From Microdochium bolleyi (taxonomy: Eukaryota; Ascomycota; Sordariomycetes; Xylariales; Microdochiaceae), in contig KQ964245.1 in assembly GCA_001566295.1 (NCBI GenBank), positions 3,663,524 through 3,727,523 on the forward strand: a stretch of 64,000 bases of DNA, given 5' to 3'. The notes under the pieces were generated by a model, which made no database searches, had not been told where the DNA came from, and worked only from the letters and a program-made list of their open reading frames with translations. A program made the translations under genes and the position numbers. Numbering within the stretch: position 1 is the first letter of the stretch; every line of letters begins with the position of its first letter. This document shows, piece after piece, positions 45,701-54,454 of the stretch.

Positions 45701-46072
45701 TTGGGCAATGGCAATTACTGCGAGCTTGAGAACCTGCGCAAGACTACCAAGGTTTCGAAGGCCCCGGAAGACCGCCGGTCTGAGGAAGTGACACTTGCTG
45801 ACGGTACCATCACCCACACCAGCCCGCGGTGCCGTGCACTTCTTCGAGAGTGCGTTTTCATGGGCAAGCAAGCTGGCAGACAGGCCCAGCACACTCGTCA
45901 GAGACAGCCTTACCTGCGCGTGTTTGGGCTGCCGTTGGCTTCTTCGGCGGACAGGTTGATTCCAGAGTTCCAAACCTCCACTATCTATGAGGCTCTCCGA
46001 CTTGCCACGGAAGCCACCGCAGAGGGGGAGGAGGAAGCACAGCCTGTGCCGTTCGAGGCTGACGATGAATAA
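42768..46072 (+). CDS. RGG-box / SIM-like / possible GIY-YIG-like protein with an in-frame UAG in leaky context
   Basis: Exons 42768-42911, 42991-44134 and 44181-46072; phases agree. I do not recognise the family. Termination at the TAG (44921-44923) gives 676 aa; the same frame then stays open for 382 more codons to TAA/46072, with no nearby ATG. N terminus: an RGG box (GSGRGRGRGRGGRGRGRGF), then a Ser/Ala/Pro linker and AIVISDSDDD near residue 146, a SUMO-interaction-like motif. Near residues 528-545 the segment GCYEGVTNNMSRRFEEH resembles the YIG and R-x3-H part of GIY-YIG nucleases, and RYIAEQCMISMHDTYNP downstream resembles the helix with the metal-binding Glu; a clear GIY strand is missing. 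The part after the stop (FKDDVPWIRLPVRDSEG and on) looks as well composed as the part before. Options: stop-codon readthrough, recent nonsense mutation, unusual intron, or base error. Confidence 0.65.
44921..44929 (+). promoter_or_regulatory. UAG stop codon in readthrough consensus
   Basis: TAG CAG TCA in the coding frame. It fits UAG-CAR-YYA, the tobacco-mosaic-type leaky context that also works in yeast. The frame continues open for over 1.1 kb. Confidence 0.6.
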
Positions 46073-46774
46073 GATGACTAGGCATGACCTGGTACTTGGA
46101 GATGAATCGATTGCTGAGGCCAAACGGACTGCGGGTTGAATACTGGTTGTAAGATCGCAGATACAGGATAGGTCAGCACGCGCGACGAGGTCATCCGCAA
46201 CACTAAAGTTATGACATAGATTTGCTTTACTTGCCGTAGATTACCATATGGAAGCGCCTTGCGATGGCCGTGACACGGCCGAGAACTATCTTGTTCGCTG
46301 TCCTGCTGTTGAGATATTTGGGGACACCCTATTCTGTTCCGTTGAAAGCCCTGAGCGTGAAAGTTGTCATAGGCACATCGAAAAATTGGGTGATTGAGAG
46401 CCAAGTGACACGACACCGTTGACGAGGGGATTGAGGCGCATCAAGATATTAATTAATGGATATTAGACAAAATGATGTGTCCACAGGCCTCTTGCCCGAT
46501 TCATTCTTCTGTGGGTTCGCACAAGCTTTCACATAGCTGTTGTCCTCGACCACTCCGTGGTTACAGATCTACGAGGAAAGGAGCAAGGGATGTGTGGAGA
46601 GGAGGCTATCCTTGTCGAGGCGAGATGAGACTCATTCGTGGCCCTTCCGAACTGATCAAGGCTCTCTATAACCATGTGAGGTGTGTGTCGACTCAATGTC
46701 GTGCTGGAGTGACCTCCTCTGACAATGTCTCAGAGAAGTGTGCTTAACCCGAGCAGCCTGCCCCCCCCCCAGTT
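46073..46774. other. Intergenic region before the second tRNA locus
   Basis: About 700 nt, AT-rich in the first half, ending in a run of ten C at about 46761-46770. No gene supported. Confidence 0.5.
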
Positions 46775-46873
46775 CAGCCGATCTATATGCAGTTAAAGAG
46801 CAGTCATTTCAACGACAAGAAAATCGTACAATTCGTTGGCCCGCTTAGCACAGTGGTAGTGCGCCGCACTTGT
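46775..46873 (+). repeat. Left arm of a ~98-nt inverted repeat
   Basis: Nearly identical, in inverted orientation, to 47060-47155. It holds the leader blocks (AGCCGATCTATATGC, GAGCAGTCATTTCAACGACA) and the 5' half of the intact tRNA-Thr. The loop between the arms (about 186 nt) holds the tRNA 3' half and a T-rich tract. Confidence 0.9.
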
Positions 46874-46923
46874 ACTTCACATAGTCTATGCGGAGGTCGG
46901 TTGTTCAATCCAGCCAGTGGGCA
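46839..46923 (+). tRNA. tRNA-Thr (anticodon UGU) with a 13-nt intron
   Basis: Acceptor GCCCGCT/AGTGGGC (one G-T pair), D arm GCAC-AGTGGTA-GTGC, anticodon stem CCGCA/TGCGG with loop CTTGTAA, variable AGGTC, T arm GGTTG-TTCAATC-CAGCC, discriminator A. The intron (46875-46887) is at the canonical site one base 3' of the anticodon. A Pol III-type T run starts about 35 nt downstream (from about 46957), after a GAAGGTTAACCTTC palindrome. The gene lies inside an inverted repeat whose other arm carries a broken copy of its 5' half. Confidence 0.85.
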
Positions 46924-47059
46924 TCCCATGAAGGTTAACCTTCAAGTTTAGAGACTCTTTTTTTTTTTTCTTCTTTTCTTTACCCCAGAATCTTTTGTAA
47001 TTGAATATATACATCTTCCAATGCCCAGGTGCCTCCTCATTCCTGTCTTCGTCAATCCA

Positions 47060-47079
47060 AGTGCGGCGCACTCGCCACT
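47060..47079 (-). pseudogene. Start of right-arm truncated tRNA-Thr 5' half (runs 47093-47062)
   Basis: On the complement the sequence GCCCGCTTAGCACAGTGG, then a changed D arm (CGAGTGC for TAGTGC) and GCCGCACTTG, copies the 5' half of the tRNA at 46839 and then diverges before the anticodon is complete. No 3' half follows, so this is a tRNA fragment. Confidence 0.8.
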
Positions 47080-47182
47080 GTGCTAAGCGGGCCAACGAAT
47101 TGTACGATTTTCTTGTCGTTGAAATGACTGCTCTTTAACTGCATATAAATCGGCTGGCGGGCGCCCTTCGGGCGCCCTCCGC
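47063..47182 (-). repeat. GC-hairpin leader element, copy 2 (right arm of inverted repeat)
   Basis: Read on the complement: two GGGCGCCC blocks separated by GAA, then GCCAGCCGATTTATATGC, GAGCAGTCATTTCAACGACA and the truncated tRNA 5' half. The block order equals copy 1 at 39058, which lies in the opposite orientation. Confidence 0.8.
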
Positions 47183-48312
47183 GCCGATACACGCATTGTC
47201 TCGAATCTCAATACGACAGGGACCATAACATCCCATCGAGCAGCTGGCCAACAGACCCTGGCCGATTTGACTCTTTGTGTAAGCACTTTCGGATTTCAAC
47301 ACGGCAATCGCACCTTTGGCGAGCATCTGTAGACGAAAGGGTAGCGATTAATATGCCTGTTGTCTCGCTACTTCTAGAGGAAGCTGCACGAAAGAGGGTT
47401 TTTTTTATTTTTACTCCTTGTCGCGGGAGGTCCCAGATGGTCCCTTCGAAAAGATTATTCACAAGCAGATGGACATCGCTGGCGAAAGTGTTGATCTAGC
47501 CCTCTTGATATCTAACATTCGGCTAATCACCAGAGTCGCGTCGGGCTGGGCTCATCTGCTAAGGGGAATGCAGCTTCTCGAAATGTCCATTTTAACGTCG
47601 TGGTCAACGTCCACAGCCTGCGAGCACTGAACCTGAACATCAATCGTGCCCCGAGCGAAGTCGAATTTGACGCAGAGCCTCGTAGGCAATCTCTCAAAAT
47701 CAGTACTGCTGTTTTCGTAGTTGTGCCTAGAGTGTTGTAATCGAGTCCAGTCAATCCACTGGTAATGTGAAGTGGGGAAAGCGTTCCTTCCATTTCCATT
47801 TTCGACAGTTCCTCACACCGGCCAGTGGTGCAGCATATAAGAAACTTCAGGTAGACTTGAGACAATGATCAGTGCTTGCCATGCGATGTCCTTCGCTGCA
47901 CTGATGTGCCAGACCAAATGTGCCTGAGCTCCGTCTCGCTGTAAGCCGGCAGTCTCGACGCTTGAAGGTGTCTCATGTGCATGAAGAGAGGCTGCTGAAC
48001 GATACGGTTTACCGTGAAATGATCCATTAAGTGCAATGGCCGAGAACTTTGTAATATGCTAGGCAATGAGAGAAGTGACCTGTGTAATGACCTGTGCAAA
48101 TATTAACCATGACAAAACTCAAAGTTGGGTGCTGATGTCCGGAGTGCTAGAGAGGAGGAAGGAGCGAGGGTAAGCGGCACAGGTCCGGTCGTACCTTCCG
48201 CTACAGGGTGCCACGCTCCTTGGTGGGAAACACTGCAAAATCCGTGAACCGATGCAGTTTCGTGTTCGCGGAATCCTTCTCTCTTTACGCTGTCTTAAAA
48301 AAACTATCTACA
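47183..48312. other. Intergenic region with possible gene remnant
   Basis: Between 47416 and 47735 short frames (for example PDGPFEKIIHKQMDIAGES, then in another frame SEVEFDAEPRRQSLK) look protein-like but are split by frame changes. They might be a decayed gene. The last 200 nt should be the promoter of the 48313 gene. Confidence 0.35.
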
Positions 48313-49553
48313 ATGACCGACTCGACAGTGAACCAAGAGGGCAAGTCCGTTCTCCTGCGGTTCTTGCCCGGCCCGCCTCCGCCTCCTCCTCCTCCTCTGC
48401 CGCTCGGTGGTAAGTCCGTGAACTACTAAATCCCTTGATCATCCCATCGATTCGAAGCACCCGAGATCTGTCGATAGCTCTTCGCCTCGACCTCAGGACA
48501 TCTCGACCACATGACCCCTACAGACACTCTTTCCTCAACGCCTCGGCTCCCCTGGCAAACCCATCTACCTCAAACTTCAGTGCCTGTTAATACCCTGATT
48601 CCTCGATTCTCAGCCTCTCGATGCATTCCATGTTCTCACACTTTCATGAGATCAGACCTCTTTACACCCGACAGCCTTCAATCCACACCGCGCCCTTGAC
48701 ATAAACGCACGCTGCGCTGTACATCTTTCAGATGTCCTTGTATGATTCTATGGGTACCGTACTGACTTTGATGGACGTATATAGGGTGGGGATGGGACGA
48801 CGAGGGCTCTCCTGAGTCAGAGACGTGTAAGTCTCTCCTGTCGACTGTCTCTAAAGTACCATATAAGCTAATATCGGAGTACAGTGGTCGACGAACCAGG
48901 TGTGTTTTATAGTACAGTCGAGCGCGAGGCCTGAGGTGACGCTGACAGGTAGAGCAGAGCCAGACGAGATGCTGCTCTCGTCTCTGCGTGGCCAGAAGAG
49001 AGAGGCGCTGGGGGGAGTCTCCGGTAACGCGGTGAGTAGGCTTGGGCTGTTTCCATAACCAAACCCCTAGATTCTTTCATTCTTGTTACCCTTCGCTAAC
49101 AGATCACAGGCAAAAAGAAACAAGGGCGAAAGCTCGTCCGGGGGTGGCGTCGCCGAAAAGTCTACAGTCACCCGGCGGTGCGACCTGCGCGTCCCACCGC
49201 AGTGCAATTTCGCGACTGTGGTGTCGACAGAGGAGGGAGAGGCTCGCGCCAACGCGGCTCTCCAGAGGCACCGGGAGTTTGGCACCTGTCCCTTGCGGGT
49301 AAGTCTCTATCCAGAGGTCCAGAGGTCCAGAGGTCCAGAGGTCCGAAGGTCCAGAGGCTACGCACTTGATTGCACTACAATGGCTAATTGCAAGTTACAA
49401 CAGCCGATGACCTTCACGTGCGCGTGTGGCGCGACGTTTGACCGAAAGGTCAAACACGACAAGCATCGGAAGGATCTGAAGAAGACCGCCCCGGCCGAGA
49501 ACCACAAGCTGGTGCAGTCGAGGCACTTGGGACCTCCCCCGCCTACAAGTTGA
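48313..49553 (+). CDS. Small six-exon Pro-rich protein with a C-terminal Cys/His motif
   Basis: Exons 48313-48409, 48785-48826, 48885-48899, 48949-49031, 49110-49298 and 49404-49553 join in frame to 191 aa; one exon is only 15 nt. The evidence is consistent phase across five GT-AG introns with branch-like sites (GCTAATA, CTGAC, GCTAAC, GCTAATT). The protein starts MTDSTVNQEGKSVLLRFLPG, followed by eight Pro, an acidic segment (GWDDEGSPESET), a basic middle (RGQKREALGG) and, at the C terminus, FTCACGATFDRKVKHDKH, which has two Cys and two His spaced roughly like a degenerate C2H2 finger (C-x-C-x9-H-x2-H). I do not recognise the family; other Cys (RRCDLRVPPQCNF, FGTCPLR) may also bind zinc. Its last codons overlap the end of RPF1 on the other strand. 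Confidence 0.6.
49310..49357 (+). repeat. Tandem 8-mer TCCAGAGG in an intron
   Basis: Six head-to-tail units, the fifth changed to TCCGAAGG, filling nearly half of the last intron (49299-49403) of the small Cys/His gene. Confidence 0.92.
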
Positions 49554-50898
49554 ATCTCGTCCGGACCTTCTCCATTTTGGCCTTCCACTCCCACTGGACG
49601 GCATCTTCGCCTTCACTACCAGCACGACCAATTCCCTTGTATATCCTCCGCAGCTTCAGCGTGGCGCGAGGGCCAAGCTCTTGCAGACCCGCCCTGATCT
49701 CCTCGACGCCCTTGAGCTCCTTGCCGTCCGCACCGACCACGCTCTTCTCCGTCGCCCGCTTGTCGCGGAACACGTAGCGGTGCCGTCGCAGGAAGATATA
49801 ATCACGCTGATTGTGTAGCGTCACAACTTGCCGGCCCTGGAACTCCGGCGCATGTGGCCAGAGGTTCTGGAACGACTTGGCGGTCAACACACCGAGTGGT
49901 GTGCGGAAGTTGTTGAGGAGGAGTTCAGGCTGTATCTCCTGGTCAATACGGCAGTAAACAGATTTGGGGCGACTCGTACATACATAGTGGTTTGTAGGGT
50001 TGCCGTGACCGGGCAGCTTCTTGCCAGGAATCCAGGTATTGATGCTCATTTGCAATGTTGGACCGGCGGGCAGGTGTCTTGAACACATGTCAGTCCTTGG
50101 AAGCCCCGATTTACTCGAGATCGCGTCTTACATAATATCTAAGCCAATGGGCTTCTTCTGGTCCTCCCGCAGTACTACCATCGCAGTGAAACCCCTGTTG
50201 CTGGCGAATTTGCTGATCTCGCGAACAGAGTACTTGTGCGCGTACTTGTGCGCCGATCTGGGGATGTACTGCGAGTTCGGGAAAAGCGTACACAACAGGT
50301 GTGCGTCATCGTGAAGAGTCGAGTTGAGGTTTGTGGTGACGAGGATCTTGGGCTCAGCCGGCCGGTCGTCGGAGAACAGCGTCGGGAAGCGGGCGACGAG
50401 CGCCTCAGGTGTGATGTCGAGGTTGGTGGAGGTCGTCGAGGCGGCAGTGCTGTCCTCGCGCATGGCCTGCTTCGCCCGCGCCTTGGCTGCAAGATCCTCG
50501 TCTTCCTCGTCATCTTCGTCGTCAGAGCCGAGCATACTGTCGTTCTCGTTCTCGTCGTCTTGGGCTTCTTCCTCTTCGTCAGCCTCGTCGAGTCCAGCAG
50601 CAGCACGCTCCTCGGCCTCTTCTTGCTGCAGACGCCGCTTCTTCATGAGCTGTGCCATGTCGACAATGGCTCCGAGGCTGTCGTCGTCGACATCGTCCCA
50701 TACTCGCTTCTTGTCGATCGAGGCCGGCTGGTTCTTTGTGACGCGGGCTCGTCGAAGCTCGGGGTCTCTGGCCTCCTCCTTCTTGCGCTTGAAACGAGCT
50801 TCACGCTTATCCTTCTCATCCTGCCTCTTGTGCCTGACATGCAGCTCCTGGCGACGGAGCTTGTTGCCGGCTCGCTTGTTGATCAAGTTCGAGCCCAT
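49543..50898 (-). CDS. RPF1: RPF1-like Brix-domain ribosome production factor
   Basis: Exons 50898-50132, 50077-49984 and 49929-49543 (complement) encode 415 aa; both introns are 54 nt. The N terminus is Lys/Arg-rich (KRAGNKLRRQELHVRHKRQ) with a long acidic stretch (GSDDEDDEEDEDLAAKA). The Brix domain runs from about residue 185: KILVTTNLNSTLH, YSVREISKFASNRGFTAMVV, HLPAGPTLQMSI, GNPTNHYPELLLNNFRTPLG, and later RDYIFLRRHRYVFRDK, matching Rpf1. The second intron splits NHY|PEL exactly at the conserved motif. Rpf1 acts in the nucleolus in 60S assembly with the 5S/27S pre-rRNA region. The only in-frame candidate upstream of Met 50898 is a GTG, so the ATG is used. Confidence 0.93.
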
Positions 50899-51609
50899 CG
50901 TGTGCTGAGCGACCGCAGTAGTCGGGTATCGTGTGAGGGTGCAGTCGCTGCGCTCGGCGTGCGGAAGAAAGGGAACCACGATCGCACGTGTAGATACAGC
51001 TGCCCGAATAGGTATGCTGATTGCTGCCGCGAAATGAGATGAAAGCTGAGCTTGAGAGGTTGCAATCGCATTGGTCGCAGGAAATGCAGAATCGCCAGCG
51101 TCAGTTGCGATAGCGATTGCAAAAAGTTTTAGTGGGGCCGCTCGACGCCGGCCCCGCTCTTGCTGGAGTGGTACATGATTGGCCCCGCGAACTGACTACA
51201 GAGCAGATGTGGCCGCTCGGCGGACAACCTGGACATTGACGATCTCAAATGACAACGCCTGCGCAGCCCTTAATCCATTCAAACAAAAACAAGACGGAGA
51301 ACTTTTAGCCTGTACAGAGCTATGGGACCAGGTCCAACCGGCTGAACCGTCGTTGCACTCTTTTGTCTGTTGCTGTGGTCGCAGGCGCACAAAGCAGCAC
51401 AAGCCATCCACGGACTTGGAACTCGACAGGACAGACCTAGAGGACAAGTCCCAATCCAGGCCCGGCACCTGGGCGCTCTGCTTCATCTCCTGTTTCGGAC
51501 GAGTACCTGCAGTCACGCCGGCTCCGATTGGAAGCCGCCATCTGCCCCTCGACCAGTGGACCTTGACTCATTTTTGTCACCTCCCCCTCCCCCACCTTTG
51601 TTGTTGTGA
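50899..51609. promoter_or_regulatory. Divergent promoter region RPF1 / glycyl-tRNA synthetase
   Basis: 711 nt between two divergent starts, CT-rich just before the synthetase ATG. No gene supported. Confidence 0.55.
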
Positions 51610-53859
51610 ATGAAGCTCCTTCAACTCCCCGTGAAAAGGCCACTTGCGCCTCGTGTTGTCAATCTCGCAGCCTCGCATCTCCGCGCGCGACACTACTCTG
51701 CAACCCCGCCGCCGCCATTCAAGAACCTCGCCTTCCCACGCCGGACCAAGCCCCTCCTCCCAGCCTCCGCATCGCCCGAGAAGCCCACCATGACCAGCGA
51801 AGCGACAACCCTCAAGGGCAAGCCCCTCGACAGGGCTGTCCTCGACTCCATGCTCCGGCGGCGCATGTTCTACACCCCGGCCTTTGAGATCTACGGCGGC
51901 GTCGCCGGCCTCTACGACTACGGCCCGCCCGGCTGCTCACTCCAGGCCAATGTCATCGACGCCTGGCGCAAGCACTTCGTCCTCGAGGAGGACATGCTCG
52001 AAGTCGACTGCTCGGTCCTCACCCCTCACGAGGTCCTCAAGACCAGTGGCCACGTCGACAAGTTTGCCGACTGGATGTGCAAGGACCCCAAGAACGGCGA
52101 CATCATCCGTGCCGACCACTTCGTCGAGGAGATCCTCGAGTCCCGCCTGAAGGGCAACAAGGAGGCACGTGGCCAGAAGGTCGAGGAGAAGGAGGAGGAC
52201 CCCAAAAAGAAGAAGAAGAAGATCAAGGGCGCGGTCGAGGCCGTGAAGCTCGACGACGCTGTCGTGCAGGAGTACGAGGAGATCCTCGCCAAGATCGACA
52301 ACTACAACGGTGCGGAGCTCGGTGAACTCATCACAAAGTACGACCTTAAGAACCCCGCCACCGGCGTCCAGCCGTCGCCTCCTGTCGCCTTCAACCTCAT
52401 GTTCCAGACCGCCATCGGCCCGAGCAGCAACCTGCCCGGCTACTTGCGACCCGAGACGGCCCAGGGTCAGTTCCTCAACTTCGCCAAGCTCCTCGAGTTC
52501 AACCAGCAACAGATGCCTTTCGCCTCCGCCTCCATCGGCAAGTCCTACCGTAACGAGATCTCTCCCCGATCCGGTCTGCTCCGCGTGCGCGAGTTCCTCA
52601 TGGCCGAGATCGAGCACTTTGTCGACCCCGAGGGCGGCAAGAAGCACCCTCGCTTCGCCGAGGTCAAGGATGTTGAGCTCATCCTGTTGAATCGTGAGAC
52701 TCAGCTTTCCGGCAAGACCAACGTAGAGAAGGTCGCTATCGGCAAGGCCGTCGAGAACGGCACCGTCGACAACGAGACTCTTGGCTACTTCCTGGCTCGG
52801 ATTCACCTCTTCCTAAAGAAGATTGGTGTCGACCAGTCCAAGATCCGCTTCCGACAGCACATGGCCAACGAGATGGCCCACTACGCGGCCGACTGCTGGG
52901 ACGCCGAGCTGTTCACATCCTATGGCTGGATCGAGTGTGTCGGCTGTGCCGACCGTAGTGCGTACGATCTGAGCGTCCACGCCAAGAAGACTGGTGCGCC
53001 GCTTCTTGTGCGCCAGAGGCTCGCTCAGCCTCTCGTTGTTGAGGAGTGGCAGATCGACCTCAACAAGAAGAAGTTCGGACCTCACTTCAAGAAGGACGGG
53101 CGGACAGTCGAGGCTGCTGTCGAGGCCACTACTCAGGAGCAGCGGGAGGCTCTGGCCAAGGAGCTCAGCGAGAAGGGTAGCATCACCCTGGAGGTTACTG
53201 GCGTCGGTGAGGGCAAGGTCGAGATCCCCCAGGAGCTCATTGTCATCGAACGAAGGACGAGGACCGAGAACGTGCGGGAGTTCACCCCCAACGTGATCGA
53301 GCCGTCCTTCGGTATTGGGAGAATCCTGTACGCCCTGATGGAGCACTGCTTCTGGACCCGCGGCAGCGAAGGTGGCGATGAGGCGCGTCTGGTGAGTATA
53401 CGCAACTTCCTTTTGATGGCCTCCTGACATCAAGGGAGACGAAACGCTAACACGATTTCCCAGGTCTTGTCCTTCCCTCCCACGGTTGCGCCCACAAAGG
53501 TGCTCATCGTGCCCCTGTCGTCCAACGACAAGTTCACGCCCATCTGCCAGAAGCTGTCGCTCAAGCTGCGCAAGGCCGGCGTGTCGAGCCGCATCGACGA
53601 CTCGTCCGCGACCATCGGCAAGCGATACAGCCGTAACGACGAGCTCGGCACGCCGCTCGGCGTCACGATCGACTTCCAGACCCTGCAGGACAGCACGCTG
53701 ACGCTGCGCGACCGCGACTCGACCAAGCAGGTGCGCGCCGACGAGGACAAGATCATCGCCGCGATCAAGGCGCTCGCCGACGGCGACAAGGAGTGGAAGG
53801 ACATCGAAGCCGAGCTGCCCGCGTTCGAGGGCCAGGAGATCGAGGTGGCGTCCCGTTAA
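51610..53859 (+). CDS. GRS1: Glycyl-tRNA synthetase, cytosolic and mitochondrial forms from two starts
   Basis: Exons 51610-53391 and 53464-53859 encode 725 aa. From residue 61 (second ATG at 51790, MTSEATTLKGKPLDRAVLDS) the sequence is a standard eukaryotic class II GlyRS: GVAGLYDYGPPGCSLQANV (motif 1 region), a Lys-rich insertion (EEDPKKKKKKIKG), YLRPETAQGQFLNF, ISPRSGLLRVREFLMAEIEH (motif 2), EPSFGIGRILYALMEH (motif 3) and a C-terminal anticodon-binding domain (PPTVAPTKVLIVPLSSNDK). The first 60 residues (MKLLQLPVKRPLAPRVVNLA) are basic and acid-free, a mitochondrial presequence. One gene probably supplies both compartments, as known for yeast GRS1. The intron lies between catalytic and anticodon-binding parts. 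Confidence 0.96.
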
Positions 53860-54454
53860 GATCTGGGGTCGCTTAGGCCTACATAGCAGAAGAGGAACAG
53901 AAACAAAAGGAAAGAAAGAATAGAACAAACAGGTCTCTTTGGGTGTACGCAAGAATGAATCACATTATGGTAACGTGCCTACGCCGAGTGAACATATCCA
54001 TCATGCTTGTCATTGATCTGCGCGGGCAGAGTGACATGAGGCACTGTTTCGTCTCGTCAAGGCTTCCGAGCTGCTCGTCGCCTCGTTACGAAGTGCACCA
54101 ACGAACAGGGGCCGCCTCCTCAACTATCATGCCTGCCTCTGCCCGCCCACGCTCCATGACAAAATCCTCCCCAGGGGCTCGCGCAGAGAGATCTGAACAC
54201 GTGCGTGCGTACTATCAGGAAAATATTGTTTTAGATCTGTCTATGAGTTCACAGACCAAGAAACACGCTCTCTGTTCCATCTACCATAGCAAAAAAGTAT
54301 ACAGATGAAATTCGTCAAGAACGTCTAAATAGATGATACAGATGATGTCTACGCGGATTTTTTGTCACAAAGGCAATTACATTCCGTTGGCTATTTCGTT
54401 GAACAAAAAAAACCCTTTTCCCGCTTTCCCATTACGCCAACGTCAGTTTTCCTA
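53860..54454. other. Convergent intergenic region
   Basis: 595 nt between the converging synthetase and membrane-protein genes, AT-rich around 54.2-54.4 kb. No gene supported. Confidence 0.5.

Noticed and set aside
44942..46072. Separate gene starting after the UAG
   Set aside because: The open frame has no ATG near its beginning and shares phase with the upstream exon, so an independent gene is less likely than readthrough or a nonsense change.
51937..52806. 289-codon frame on the complement inside the glycyl-tRNA synthetase gene
   Set aside because: Antisense shadow of a GC-biased coding exon; Leu/Val/Asp-rich without domains.
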